53,560 nucleotides of DNA from Gymnopilus junonius (Eukaryota > Basidiomycota > Agaricomycetes > Agaricales > Galerinaceae). The position numbers and the translations under genes are program-made. The notes under the pieces are model-generated. The model did not search any database. It was given only the letters and a program-made list of their open reading frames with translations, and was not told where the DNA came from. The number at the start of each line of letters is the position of its first letter. The stretch's first letter is position 1. Location of the stretch: assembly GCA_015501075.1 (NCBI GenBank), contig JADNYJ010000238.1, forward strand, positions 1 through 53,560. Direction: 5' to 3'. Shown piece after piece: positions 1 to 11,869 of the stretch.

Positions 1-1271
1 CGTCGTAGTTCTTATAATGACTGTTCCCACCAAACTTCTCATCGCGCTCAACGCTGAACACCGTTCCTTCAGGAGCATTATCACTGATAAATGGTCTATG
101 ATCACCCAGGCCTTCTTCAAGGACGCCATGATATTGTCCAGAGAGTCTTTCCAGGCGGAGCTGGGATATGGGAATGAGCACCGCTTCGACGAACGCGAGC
201 ACGCCGTTGCCTTCGACTGTGCCTTCTTCGCAAAATGCAGACTTGAGCTTTTTGCGGATGGTTTCGGCCGTATCCAGGAAATCGATTTTGGAGTTGGGAT
301 CAGACGCGGACATTTTGCCTCCTGCGAGGCCGGGTACCATGGCGTTCATTAAGTGGGCGCGCTTAGCGTACCCGAGTCTTGGAAGGTAGAGTTCGGCGAA
401 TGTAAAAATTTTGCGCTAGAGAAATGGAAGGGTGAACGATCAGAATTGTATGAAGAGAAGAGATATTGAAGATTTACGAACTTGATCAACACCACCAAAC
501 TGGAAATCGACGTCCAGGTACTGTTCATCCAGCGCTTGCAATCCAGGGTACAACAGCCCACTCAGCAGCGGGCTCTCAACCTGCTTCACGACCTCCGCAC
601 CAGCCTTCTTCGCGTCGTGCTCGGTGACCGTCGCACATAACCTGTAATTGTCCATGTTATACTCTTTTGTTAATTGGTAGGAGGAACCTTGGACGAAAGT
701 GAGTTTTGAGGTGGGTATGCCGAGTGACTTGAAGACGGTCTTCAAGAGGTATTCGTAGTATTTTGTGCGGTACTCTACAAGCTCAAGGGGAGCTTTCATG
801 TTGTCTAAGAAGGCGTGGACGTCTGAGGTTGTGATGGTTCAAGATCGTGTGCTGATTTGGAGGGTTCAGGAGTACTGACCTGCTAGCAGGATTTTCACCT
901 ACGTTGTTGAAGTGATCAGAGAAGATACGAGATAAAAAATAAGCATATTAACGTACGTGTACACCAGCCTGTAAGAAATCAGCCATCTTTGTTAATGGGA
1001 CAAAATATCCGATATGGGCTGAACGAAAAAATTAGTGTGCTTGACAGACGGACTGAAGGACAAGATAACCCACGTCTTCCAGTTGGCGCAGATCCTATTC
1101 AGAACCAATAAGTAACTTAAGAAGAAAAGAAAGAAAAAACAAGCGTTCAAACCCACCCCAGTAACATTTTGGATCCCTCCCTTCAGTCAAAATAGCCTTG
1201 ATCAAGTCACCCCCAAGGACTTCTTGCAGCCTCCTCGTGATAAGCTCGTACTTAGCCTCTGCAGACGCCAT
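1..1271 (-). CDS. TYS1: Tyrosyl-tRNA synthetase, cytosolic (partial, 3' end beyond the window)
   Basis: This enzyme charges tRNA-Tyr with tyrosine in the cytosol. The start ATG is at 1271-1269 and opens [15 protein letters not shown]. The class I signature region reads APTGRPHIGY, followed by [12 protein letters not shown], the tyrosine-site stretch DFQFGGVDQ and the KMSAS loop ([15 protein letters not shown]). These are diagnostic of the archaeal/eukaryotic TyrRS type. Splicing needs at least five introns. Exon 1 is 1271-1157, then come a 21-nt exon at 1094-1074, an exon starting at 1018, a 19-nt exon at 898-880 and longer exons downstream. All junctions use GT..AG and keep the frame. The C-terminal part lies outside the window. 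No frame defect is visible. Identity follows from the motifs; the microexon boundaries are my inference from frame and family alignment. Confidence 0.93.
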
Positions 1272-4200
1272 AGTTGATTATTTTCTTTCTTTTATTTTGC
1301 TTTTTTGGGAGGAAGAACAATAAGGAGAGAAATAAAAGGATCGAATGTCGACAGGCGGGAGGTGATGAGATGGCAAAAGACGACAATCAGGGAAAATCTT
1401 ATCAAGTGACTCATAATGACTCACGATCATTCCGCGGAGTTTACCGAGAAGGCTTTGGCTTGGAAAGTACATAAATATTGTCATAGTCACACGTTACTGT
1501 AGTTCGTTCTTACCATGTTCACGTTACTTCCCCGCCAACTTCTATCCATGCGCCCACTTGCCTTCGCTCTGATTCTCTGAGCTGATCAGCTTGTATCCAG
1601 TCTTAATTTGAACCTCCTTTAATTCTCTCCTCTAAATGTGGTACTGGCCCCTTTTTGGATAGATTGAGTTTTTCTCCTTTCTCCGGCATCATTGCTAGTC
1701 CATAGGGAACTTCAGAATACGTCAGAAATGTACAAAATCGTTCGTATGCGTTCATTTCCTTCACCCCTCAGAAGAGGACTCCACGCGATGTCAGTATTTC
1801 CCTTATTTTCTCTCGTGTCATTCTGTACTCCAGATATCACGACTTCCCACCTTCGCCGAACTTGATATTGATGAGAGAATTTGCGTTATCTAGACGAGTT
1901 TTTTCCCATGATGAGTTGTTTTCTTGCATGCTCATAGTGACTTCGATCTCTTCGCTCGTCAGAAGTTTGAAAGCAGGCTATGGGGTTTCTTTTTTCGTCT
2001 TCTAAAGGTTCATATAGAAATTGCCTGTCAAATCCTGCCAAGAACTCTTACTTGATATCTAACCCGCAGGATCTGCAATACCCTCCTGGTTCAGGCGGAT
2101 GCTAAGTATTAGTTACGTGATTCGGAGATACTAGTATTGTTTTTTTTCGGCACGAAAGGCTGGAAAGGACGAGGATAAATTATAATTCCAGTTCCATGCG
2201 GATCGAGTTTCCCATTAATCCTAACTCCCTTTTCTCTTTTGTTTTGTCTGCTTGCTTCGCTTCATTCTGTGGAAGTGGAAGTCATGAAATATGCCACTAT
2301 TTGGTTATTTTTCTATATATCCATATTCGATGTCCGACCTGCTTGCCAATACTCTGCCTCCGATTTCTCATTATCCAATGGTGGATGCGGACCCATATTG
2401 ACGCTCGATTAGTTCAAGTGTTAAGTCAAGCTTGATTGATCGCATGTCACGACTTGCAGGTATGCGCCTCCCTTCATCGGAGTACAAAGTTGCATATTTC
2501 CGCCAGAAACAGAATTCATAGGAACAAATTTCGAGGAACCGCTTTCAAGCCGGTTCTCATAAAAAGTAGCCTCTCGTTCGCCATATTTTGTTCTCCTTTC
2601 TTCGCAATTCGTAAGGACGTCATTAGCTTGGTCTTTGGGACTTGCAGACCATTCACATGGTGCTGGGGAATAGGAGGTTGCAGCGAGGCGGTATCAGAAA
2701 TGACCTTGTAATCTTTTCATTAGATTCATTTCTGACCAGGATAAATATTCTCACAAATGTATACTAGGTATGTCCACAGCAGGTAATCTCTTTATTCTTC
2801 AAAATCGACTCGATTGATACATTTGAGCGGATAACGTCAGTGTTATGTGTATTCGACTCAAATTCTTTATGCCGGCATAATTCCGGGTCAGTGAGTTATT
2901 AACGCCAGACCTCGACAAAGAAAACATCCATGTTCGAAAACCCATATGAAAGAGGTTGTCAATTTTCAATGACGCCTGATTTTCACTCAGTACTTAAGCT
3001 CTCGAGGTAAGTCTGTGACATGCTTTGGACGCCTCTCCACATAATTACATAGAACTTCCTTGGAAATTATCAACACGGAAGGCTCTTTGTTTCTTACACA
3101 ATGAATTCCAAAGGTCGATTTACTGCTTCTTTCGGGCATCAATGAACTTGTAGTAATTTAGCTCTTCAGAGTTCAAACTTCCATGATTCAAGCAACGTCC
3201 ACAAGCATTTGCGCGCAGGCTGCATCAAAAATCAAGGGTCTCGAAGACGGTAGTGCAGTACTAGGTAGGAATTGTTAAATTGTTATTTTAGGCAATGGAG
3301 CTAGCGATCTCGTGGGACGGGACATTTTTAGCCCCTTAGCACTGTATTTATCGCATTTACATGAAGGTGTTAGTTATCCTTCAGTAACATGGAGTATGCT
3401 TCGTGTTGAGTCTGTTGTAAGGTCTTTTGAGCGTTTGGCACGCCAATGCACACTTGCCACATCAGCAAGTCAACAATTTACTTTTCCGCTTTTTGTTGTT
3501 TTTTGACTTTTTGGATGGCACCAAAAAAGCTGTCAAAAAGTTAGCTACTGACTATCCTTGGAATATACAAATAAGTTGCGGAAGATGACATGGGGGTCGT
3601 AAACGTGCTACTAGTTACTTATAAAGCCCATTCCTAGCAATCTTGTCCATCAAAATGATCATACAACCACACCAACGTGCTCAATCGAGCTCGACGTGTC
3701 CTTCCACAGTGCCCACTGCAAGCACTGCAAACCAGTATGTATGAAATGGTAGGGATAGCCATCCGCTTCCATATACATGACCACCTCGGCGCACCACAAC
3801 GATGGGAGGAAGTGTTATGCATGTCGCGCCGGGTGTGGAGAGGACGAAAGGGCAAGAGCAACCAAGCGACGCGTCACCGGCATTCCACGTTCGATTTGAA
3901 CTCCGACGCACGTGATATGTTGAACAACTATTTACGCCAATTCCACGGCCTCTCATCCACCACCACGTCCGATCGTTTGCCTCAAGCACCCCTCTCAGCT
4001 CCGCCAATGCTGCCTTGAATACTCGACTTCTTAGAAACTACGGTGGTGGTCCTTTCCGACGGCATGCAATGAGTAACTTGAGTAACTGATAGGGACGGAC
4101 AATCGGATATGGGTATTGGAAACAATCAGGTAAGTGGTCCTCGTCGACTTGTGCAAGATGTTTTGACTGACCAAAATTATCGCGGAATGAAGTGCAGGCC

Positions 4201-7095
4201 CGTCAGTTTCCTTGCTGCCCCTCTGTTACTCATAAGTGGGACACTGACGGAACCTCCAAGCAAGCAGAGTCACACTAGGTTGGGATTCGAGAGCTGGATT
4301 GCCAGAAATAATAGAACTTGGAGTTTGTTACATATATACCATGGACCAGTTAATAATTACCACATACATTACTTATGTAACGCGTACAATATCCAGTAGG
4401 GACTTTTCACTTTTGTAGCTTTTTCACTTTTTCTGCCTGCCGGACCAGTCCGAAAGCATGCTGCTTTTTGGGAATGGACCCCGGACTTTTTTGACTTGCG
4501 GCTTTGACGCTTTTTAGCGCTTTTTTCACTTGCACAAGCGGAAAAAAGTAAATTGTTAAACTACCGATGCACGCTAGCGCCACGCTTTGTCACATAGTTC
4601 CATTGGGGCTAGCAAAAAATCAACTGATTTAGAATGTACTCCTCCGTGATACTCAGCGACGTTTCTAGATAGAGCACGTTTTTAAATTAACATTTCATCG
4701 CCTTCTGTAATCAGAGAAAAAAAATACTTCTGCATCTGGAACCTTTTTCACAGGCAGCCGAAGAGTCACGACAGCTTCTGGAATGCCAGAACGTTCCAAA
4801 ATACGAAGGTGCTTCAGGAGAGATTTGGGAAGTTTATTTAATAGAGGTACCATAAGATTTTCCGACACGTTGGGCGAAAGAATGTAAAAGGAACTGCAAT
4901 CGATCGATCGGGGGTAAGTCCACTTGCAGATTAAGTTCACTCTCAGGCTGTAACAATGGCTGCGTATCTCAAAGGCGACAATCTCCTTCGCGTGTCGGAT
5001 ATCGGATGGTTCGTGTGCTTATGATTGAAAGGGCGCAAACAGGGCGAAGTACCAGACCCGAACGTCCAGGCGATCCCACGACGGTGGGAGTACGCAACCA
5101 GCAAGAAAATATCGAAGAAATGATGGGCTACACTAGAACGATATGCTATAATTAATATCCGCGTCTATTTGAAGGAAAATGAATATGAACGAGTTTCTTC
5201 CACTTCCAGGATAATGATAGAAAAAGGAGAAGAAATTGCAGGACGTGATGGTTACTTCATTTCAGGTTAAGCAGATTACTTTCGGAACTTCCTCCTCAGG
5301 AATCGAGAATCTCGGTCTTGAATGTGCCGTGTTCGCTCTGTATGTTCTCGCCCGAGCACCGGCCGAAGGCGAGCGAATTCACTTTCCGCGGGAATTATAT
5401 TTATGTCGGGACGAAGTTTGGGGTAATTATTCAAAGATACAAACGAAGCCTTTCAAGAGCGAAGGCCGGATGACAGAAGCGTCTGTATTCAGCGGGCTGC
5501 TTTAACTTAATTGGTGAATCTTATGGTCATGGGTCAAGCATATCATTAGTACCAGGGCTACAAGAAAAAAGGGAGAATTTTCATCCAGAATTAGTTAATT
5601 AGGTCGCCACAGACAATGCCGAGAAGTCTGGCTTCTTCGGTATGTGGCCTGTCAGGGCTGCCTGGCCGCCAGGATATAAAATGCGCAGATTGGGATTCCC
5701 CGTTTAGTGATTTTGTATACGAAAGATTATCTCCCTCGATTTCAGTTTACGTGGATCCGCCAATATGCCAGACAATCAGAGCCGATCGCATGATATCTGC
5801 ACAGGCTTCCTCAGATATTCCGCACACCAACGCCACATACTCCTTCACAGGCCCTTCATTTCGGGTAGTGTACCGCTTAGTTATATGGATTTACAACAAT
5901 CAGTTGTATCACATTTTCTGCGGCAGGAAACTAAATTTTCACGTTCAGCATAAGGCTATTTTGGTGTGGAGGAGGGGCTGTTACACAAGAACATAATACA
6001 AAAGGAGGGGAAAAAACATAAATCAAGACCAGAAAAACGCGTTATACAACAAGATAGGAGGGAATAGAAAAGGGAAGAAAAGATAAGAAGAAACCAGAAA
6101 GGGGAAGAGATGAACAAGATTATTCGGAAAGGCAGAGAATAAACACCAGCAAATAAGGCCGGGTCGTATACTCAAGAAAAAGTAATTTTAGGAGTGAAAA
6201 CTCAAGGACTTCTTTGTGAAAGCACTTCCGCGGAACTAGGTGGGAGTCGAGATTCAGGTCAGCTGGTGCCGAGACCCCAAGGTATAACTCGACTTGGCCA
6301 GCTGGATAGTCATCATGGGGTGCCATAACACATTCACATTGGAAGCTGTTAAGTTTAATAAGACTGAAATAGCTTTCGGAGAACCCTTGCGTTTGAAATG
6401 GGGTACTTTAAGGACGTCGAGTACCTGTGTGAGTCTGGCTATTCCCCCATGACGAATGTAGATTGCCTGCAGTAGTCTCTTTGAGTAAGTTGTCTAGGCC
6501 TTGAAATAATAATTAATTAGTTAATTGATTCGCCAATCGGCGTACTGATCTGTAAGGCAAACGTTTTCCGGGATATCGATTGTGTGCTTCTGGGATATCT
6601 GAGCCGTAGCCCGTAAAACTATAAGTAATGGTAATTGCTCTTATTGTCACTTCCATTGATCAGCACCATGGTACTTTACCCTCGTGCAACCGCTTTTTCG
6701 GTCGTTCACCAGCTTCTCCGTTTGGCCGAGCCATCACCAAGTCGCATGAATATTCCGCTGGCCTCGTTTTGGCGCCTCTTTGACGCTCGGCATGCCGGCG
6801 CATGCCTCATTCCCATATTTAGACTTACTTTCTATACCGTTACCTTCCATTTTCATCTTCACTGTAAGCTCGAAGATACTCGGAATATTTCTTGACCTTT
6901 TCAGATCTCCATTAGCTCATAAGTATACAAGCCAACTGCTTTCTATTGAAACCAAGCGGTCAGGTCTGCATCGCGCTATTTGTTCACGCATGCCTTTCGT
7001 TCGGGCATGGAGCGAGAATTTAAGTGTAGTTCGCATACATCATTCATTCATCATCACTAGGCTCAATTTTCCATCAAGCCAAGTAGATCCATAAT
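1272..7095. other. Gene-poor stretch, 5.8 kb
   Basis: No reading frame here shows a recognisable family, splice pattern or start context. Short open frames occur on both strands, for example at 3681-4018 and 5616-5996, but they overlap each other and look like chance. A minus-strand frame at 4695-4940 has a leucine-rich composition (KLPKSLLKHLRILERSGIPE) that resembles coding sequence, but I cannot assign it. A degenerate inverted-repeat pair lies inside (see 3425-4600). The rest shows nothing I can name. Confidence 0.5.
3425..4600. repeat. Possible degenerate inverted-repeat element
   Basis: The sequence near 3470-3495 (AACAATTTACTTTTCCGCTT) recurs in reverse complement near 4535-4560 (AACAATTTACTTTTTTCCGC). 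Flanking similarity extends outward through GCGT..GGC..GTGCA, and both arms are followed inward by A/T-tract runs with AAAAAGC and GTCAAAAA words. This suggests the eroded ends of a roughly 1.2 kb non-autonomous DNA transposon. Identity is modest, the ends are not sharp and I see no target-site duplication. The internal frames have no recognisable transposase. Confidence 0.3.
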
Positions 7096-8044
7096 TTAGC
7101 CCCGTCGAACCCCAAATCTCTGCTTCGAAGCGTACTTTTGCCACTTCTGGACATCCTCTCTCTCTAATAAAAGCTCAACAGTATGAAAGTGTTGGGCAAG
7201 GTCTTCGTTTGTCGCCACACGGTGTACAAAAGAATGACAAGGGCTATGAAAGAACAGATTCAATGCACGAGTCTTGCAATGGAGTGCTGGAATTGTGATA
7301 AAGCTCACCGACAAAGCCACGCAACCTTGTTCAGCATCGCCTTGGGATGCCATCCTTTCTTCAACACCTTCTCGTGCACTGACCTCGGGATAAGATGATG
7401 ATAAGTAAGCGGCACATCCCGCAAGCAAATTGCACACTCGGCCGTTCGTGTGGAACTCCAGACAGGAGGGGGAGCACATGCTTGCTCAAGGTAGTCTGCC
7501 AGTGCCTTTCTCAGGAAAACCAGAGCATCTTCCGCGTCCAGTGCGATGCCGTATGAGACTAGACTATCGGTGAAGGCTACTGAAGTGGATTCTAGCGGAA
7601 TAGAGTCTGCGTCAGGGATAATTTCACGTCTTTCGTATGTCGCATCCTTGACGGTTGAAGGCAGTATGGGCCAGGCTTCCGAGGCAAGGTAGGAGGCAAA
7701 CTCGTCAAAGCCACCTTCATTACTTTCGTCGGTGGAGTTGTGCTGATCCTTCTCTGGAGTTGCCGTTCGAAGCAACCTCTGAGCGATGCAGTCCTTGAAT
7801 AGAGACAACGATCCACTGAAGTCGTCCATGATCTCTTCAGTCGGGAAGTTTAGATTGAAGTATTTCAAAAGGAGTGTTGACTCAAGTTCATATGCGTTCA
7901 ATCGGCACAGCAGACCTTGACTAGGCTGCCTAAGGAATCGTCGGCTAAGGACACAGCACTGAGAATCTCCACAACTTGGGAGACATAAATGAGGGTAACC
8001 TGCTCAACAGATGCTGTGCACGATTCTGAGTCAGCTGGAAACAT
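7096..8044 (-). CDS. HNH-motif (putative endonuclease) protein, frameshifted
   Basis: The C-terminal half carries an HNH/zinc motif: C-x2-C in ECAICLRDVPLTYHHLIPRS, a long spacer, then WLCRPCHSFVH. It ends VELLLEREDVQKWQKY..RFGVRRG. This arrangement matches conserved fungal proteins with an HNH domain of unknown role; nuclease activity is inferred only. A GTGAGC..TAG intron at 7308-7244 joins two exons (to 7309, and 7243-7096) in frame through LCR|PCH. The N-terminal segment from ATG 8044 (MFPADSESCTASVEQ..) reads cleanly to about 7915 as SLADDSLGSLVK. The downstream frame starts as LLCRLNAYELEST. The two frames differ by one base near 7905-7915, so one nucleotide appears to be missing. That may be a sequence error or a disabling mutation. 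Neighbours are unrelated. Confidence 0.7.
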
Positions 8045-9087
8045 CACAGAGAGAACTACAAGCATTCGCACCCAAAACCTAAAAGCTTATAAGGACCTAG
8101 TTTCGACCCCGTTCGCGCGGGCAGTGTGTGTATAATGACCTTTAAAGCCCCTGTACGCTGTCGTAAATTTGAGACTACAAAGAATACTATGCATTACTCA
8201 CAGCATTACCAAACAAAGTTACATTCACTGGCAGAATCCGAACCTCATCTCTAGACTTCTGGCCTTGAGACGTAAGATTTCATTCGCTAGGAAGAAAGAT
8301 GGGGAAATCGACCTGCACTGACGCAGATTCTGTTGGGGGTATTAGGGGGGTATTGGATTGAGACGGAGGCGGATGACCATCGACTATGAATAAATGATGC
8401 ATCATGGTGAAGGCGGGTCTAGGGCAGATTGGGTCACAAGTCGGACATTCGGAGCGGACGTCCTTATCCAAACTTGAAGATCATCGTCAGATGCGCTTCC
8501 CGAGGGCAAGGCTCAGGCCTGCTCAGACTGTATATAGATCAAAATTGACGTGAAAACGTAAATTAACTTTATTAGATGGTTGTCTGGAAGGAGCAAGTTG
8601 GAGGAAGGAGAGCGAAAGGGCCGGAACAGTCAGGTGAGGACTGATCATGCGAACGAGGTGAAAACCAATGAAGAGGTAAGTTAAAGCCGGACACAATACT
8701 GATGATAACAAATACAGTGCGAATTATTCGATCAATCTTAGTTTTCTGCAGCCTCAAGGCCACCCCAAGATATAACGAAAGCTTCTACTGCATATATAAA
8801 ACAGTGAAGGTAATATTTAAATATAAACCGACTCCGAAGATAAGCGAACTACGACACACCAAGAAAGATGGTATACCATAGGAAACTAAAGGGTATAGTA
8901 TTGTATATTTGAAACAAGTCAACGTAGGAGCAACCACGGAAGCGCGAAACTCGTCAACATCAAACACTGAAATCAGAACGAATAAGTATGTATAAAATCT
9001 GGTTTGTGTCCGTCTGAAATGTCAATGTACCGGGCAAGTATCTTAAGATATTACCTCCATAAAAATTGTATTCACGATCAGCAGAGT
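8045..9087. other. Intergenic stretch, 1.0 kb
   Basis: This lies between the HNH-type gene's upstream side and the 3' end of the glycosidase gene. Only short overlapping frames occur on the minus strand (8280-8967). None has recognisable motifs or credible splice continuity. I see no repeat or regulatory element I can support. Confidence 0.5.
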
Positions 9088-10783
9088 CTAAATCACGACG
9101 CCCACCAACCCGAGTACTGTCCCAACCGCAAACATCACCTTCAGCATCTGCCCCGCTGTCCTCACCGAAAGAGCCGCACTGGCACCCTTCGACCCGGCCT
9201 GCACCCATTCCCTGTACGCCGCATGCAGCTGAATTACAAACGCCTGTCCCTCGGCGCTGATATTTCCCTTTAGACCATAACTATGTGGGTTCACCACGGG
9301 CGTAAGCCACCCCTCTGGAGTGAGGTGCTGGTACCCTTGCAAAGAAGAGGACGAATTGGAGGTGATATCAGATGTAGAATTGGTGCTGAATAGGGTTTGG
9401 CGAGAGCGTTCGGCGAAGGGAAGGTATGTGTGTTGGTTGAGGAGGAGAGCGGCACGGTATACTGTACTCGCTAGGAGGGAGGTGGACGACGCGTCGTAAA
9501 AGTTTCCTTGGGCTGTTGGTGGCTGATCAGCGTAGTTTGTAAATACATTGGTGTTGTCCTGTAAGTGAAATGAATGTGAGTAACGGAACGAATCATGACG
9601 AGGGCACTTGAGCAGGGAAATTAAAAGTAGAGGTTTAAAAGCGCCGTGGGTATGACAGCGTAAAGTGGCAGTGACGTCAGCCAATAAAAATAAAGCTCAC
9701 CAAGTGTTTGTATACGCCAGCATGAATTTCTTGTACCCAAGTCGAAAGGTCCTTCTGCTCGTTCTTGAATGTATTGGCGTACTCGGACTGTCGCATAGTA
9801 GCGAGTACGCGGAGCATTCCGGCCGCCGCCCAGCCATTACCTTAGTAAACAAGTGATGAGATGATTAACACTCATCGCACGACGGCATGATAAGACCGCA
9901 AATTTTAGCGTACCTGTTGACCAGAATCCCTCGTCGTTGTCGCTGGCCCCAAGTATAACATGGCGCCACATTGATGAGTTTGGATCGCGGAGGTAGTTCC
10001 TGTATAATTTAATCTGATTATAGGCTTCTTCGACGAGAGTACGGTTCCTTGTAGTGACGCCGTAGTACGCCAAGAAAGGCGGGACCATGTATACGAAGTC
10101 ACTCCTGTACAATTGACATCAGCCTTCCAACAAATATCAGGAAGATGTTGCCAAGAACGCTCACCAAAGTTGGACCTGCGATACACGATGCGAAATTGCG
10201 CCGTCTGAAGTTCTGGGCACATCCTGCAGGAGATAGTTCAATTGGTCCGTTGCTGCGCCTGCGTAATCCACCTGCCCAGAATCCTGCTGCGTCCAGTTGG
10301 CGATTAAGACGCAAACACCTATCGATGCTGGGTCCGCAGCTGCACCGTCAGCAAAGATGAGTGGTTGCGGGCCTGTAGTGCCATTATTGGCTTTGGTACG
10401 GTTGACCACGACATCATGAGCTATGGTGAAGAAGGGCGTCAGCACTCCGGAGCTGGAGAGGGAAGAAGGGACGCTGGAAGGGGGTGGCAATGACGTGGGT
10501 GAAAAGACAGAGTATTCGGTTGCATTTAGCTCGAGAATCGTTTGCGCTCGAGTACCTATTTCCCAACTATCACAGTCATTTCAGGGGTGACAATACGGCG
10601 AATTTGAGATTTAAAGACGCACCTTTCCAGAGCAGACTCTGCCAGCCGAGTACTAATGACATCTATCTGCCCGTCTGTCAGATTCTGAGCCTCCGCGAAC
10701 CTCAAGGAAAGCAGGAAGGACCAAAGGAACGTTGTTTTGGGGAGTCTGAGGCGAGGCAAGTGCATCGAAGACAGCCAGCTCAT
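9088..10783 (-). CDS. Six-hairpin glycosidase, GH88/GH105-like, secreted or membrane anchored
   Basis: Five exons (10783-10623, 10566-10165, 10104-9914, 9840-9701, 9558-9088) splice to 1365 nt, giving 454 residues with no frame defect. The N-terminus has a hydrophobic signal (TTFLWSFLLSLRFAEA). The body carries hallmarks of the basidiomycete six-hairpin glycosidase family: SWEIGTRAQTILELN, DGAAADPASIGV, TSDGAISHRVSQVQLWSDF, VYMVPPFLAYYGV, EGFWSTGNGWAAAGMLR and VNPHSYGLKG. Relatives in GH88/105 remove unsaturated uronic sugars from pectin-type oligosaccharides; the exact substrate here is unknown. The last 25 or so residues (MLKVMFAVGTVLGLVGVVI) form a hydrophobic tail, suggesting membrane or GPI-type anchoring. 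The start M at 10783 was chosen because it precedes the signal peptide; a second ATG at 10765 is possible. Confidence 0.88.
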
Positions 10784-11684
10784 GGAAGTCCCTCTTTCAA
10801 AGACACTGTGGCCGATGTTTCTGGTGCTGGTGTTGAACGTTCCTACGTGTCTCCACTGGCACAATCCCGATGCCGAGAAGAATTGAGGTCCAAAACGCTT
10901 TTAGAACTTGTGAAAATGGTGGGAATGGTCTATACTTGACGCATCAAATGTCCGTGCAAGGCGAGAAAAGGGAAAGGCGCAGTTTAAGGAGATAGCGACA
11001 TGATATGTCGGGAAAGACGTAGAAAGAAATCACAGCGGGATCTCCTCGCCTTGACATCGACCTCAACATTTCAAACAAATTTCAACTCCGAACGGTCGCG
11101 CGTTTTACAAGGTTCGTGGGACTAACTTTCCATTTTTATTTCTAGTCCTTGATGACCAGATCTGGTCTGCCGGTTGACCTCGGGGCTCAAGCTCGAAACA
11201 CTGGGAAGCGACAATCCGCCATTGGCAAAGACAATCTGAGCAAGATGATCAGCTATTTATTGGGAGATTGTATTTGAAGGTGGAATTTGATCATGAGTGC
11301 CCGCGGACTATCTGATACTCGTGCTTACGCTTAGGACTTGAACAATGGACACCGCTCTTCCATTCTTTAAGTACGTTCCGACCTCGAACAGCAGTGCAAT
11401 TTTGCGCAGCTAATGGCTCAATGAAGCGGAATTTCCCTGGCGATGAATTGCATACTAATGGATCCACCAGTCCTGAAGGCATTCAAATCGTTACTCCACG
11501 TCAAAACGCCCTATCTTCCCAACTGCTTTGTGGGAAGTACGACCGTGCTGCGACATCAATGAGAACTTAAATCTATGTTTGGATTCAGGCCTCAGTTAAC
11601 TACCGATAAAACGCTTGTGTCTAAGAGAAGCCGGATTATTCAAGCAGTGTTGGCAAGTCCACAGGATAGCCACGTGGATAGCCT

Positions 11685-11709
11685 GATAATCCACGAAACG
11701 TGGATTATC
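11685..11709. repeat. Perfect palindrome, 11-bp arms, 3-nt loop
   Basis: GATAATCCACG and its exact reverse complement flank AAA. The same CCACG/CGTGG words recur just upstream (CCACGTGG near 11671). It lies about 160 bp before the first P450 start. It could be a dimeric regulator site, a cruciform or a small repeat remnant. Confidence 0.6.
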
Positions 11710-11744
11710 GTGGGTTATAAGGGCGTGGAGTTGGCTCAAAATGG

Positions 11745-11773
11745 CAGAGGACAATAATGATTATTGTCCTCTG
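11745..11773. repeat. Perfect palindrome, 14-bp arms, 1-nt centre
   Basis: CAGAGGACAATAAT and its exact reverse complement are separated by a single G. It ends 97 bp upstream of the first P450 ATG. There is no long T run after it, so a bacterial-type terminator is not suggested. It may be a promoter element or a transposon scar. Confidence 0.65.
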
Positions 11774-11869
11774 TTTGACGTATTTTCATTCGGTTGCGAT
11801 TTAAAAGCACTTCTGACAGCAAGTTGTTATTAGCACTCCCACTCCTTTGCCTTGCAGTGTTGGCCCCCC

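Larger units (their letters stand above)
10784..11869. other. Intergenic region between divergently placed glycosidase and P450 genes
   Basis: This 1.1 kb spacer separates the minus-strand glycosidase start from the first P450 start, so it should hold both promoters. No coding sequence was recognised. Its right part (11640-11775) contains two strong palindromes, annotated separately. Confidence 0.5.

Noticed and set aside
3634..4018. Overlapping frames of about 75-113 codons on both strands
   Set aside because: They overlap each other, have no family motifs and sit inside a probable eroded repeat; open by chance.
5616..5996. 126-codon plus-strand frame
   Set aside because: No motifs, composition unlike neighbouring genes, no splice or promoter support.
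11745..11773. Palindrome as a transcription terminator
   Set aside because: The genome is fungal and no T tract follows; a bacterial-type terminator is not meaningful here.
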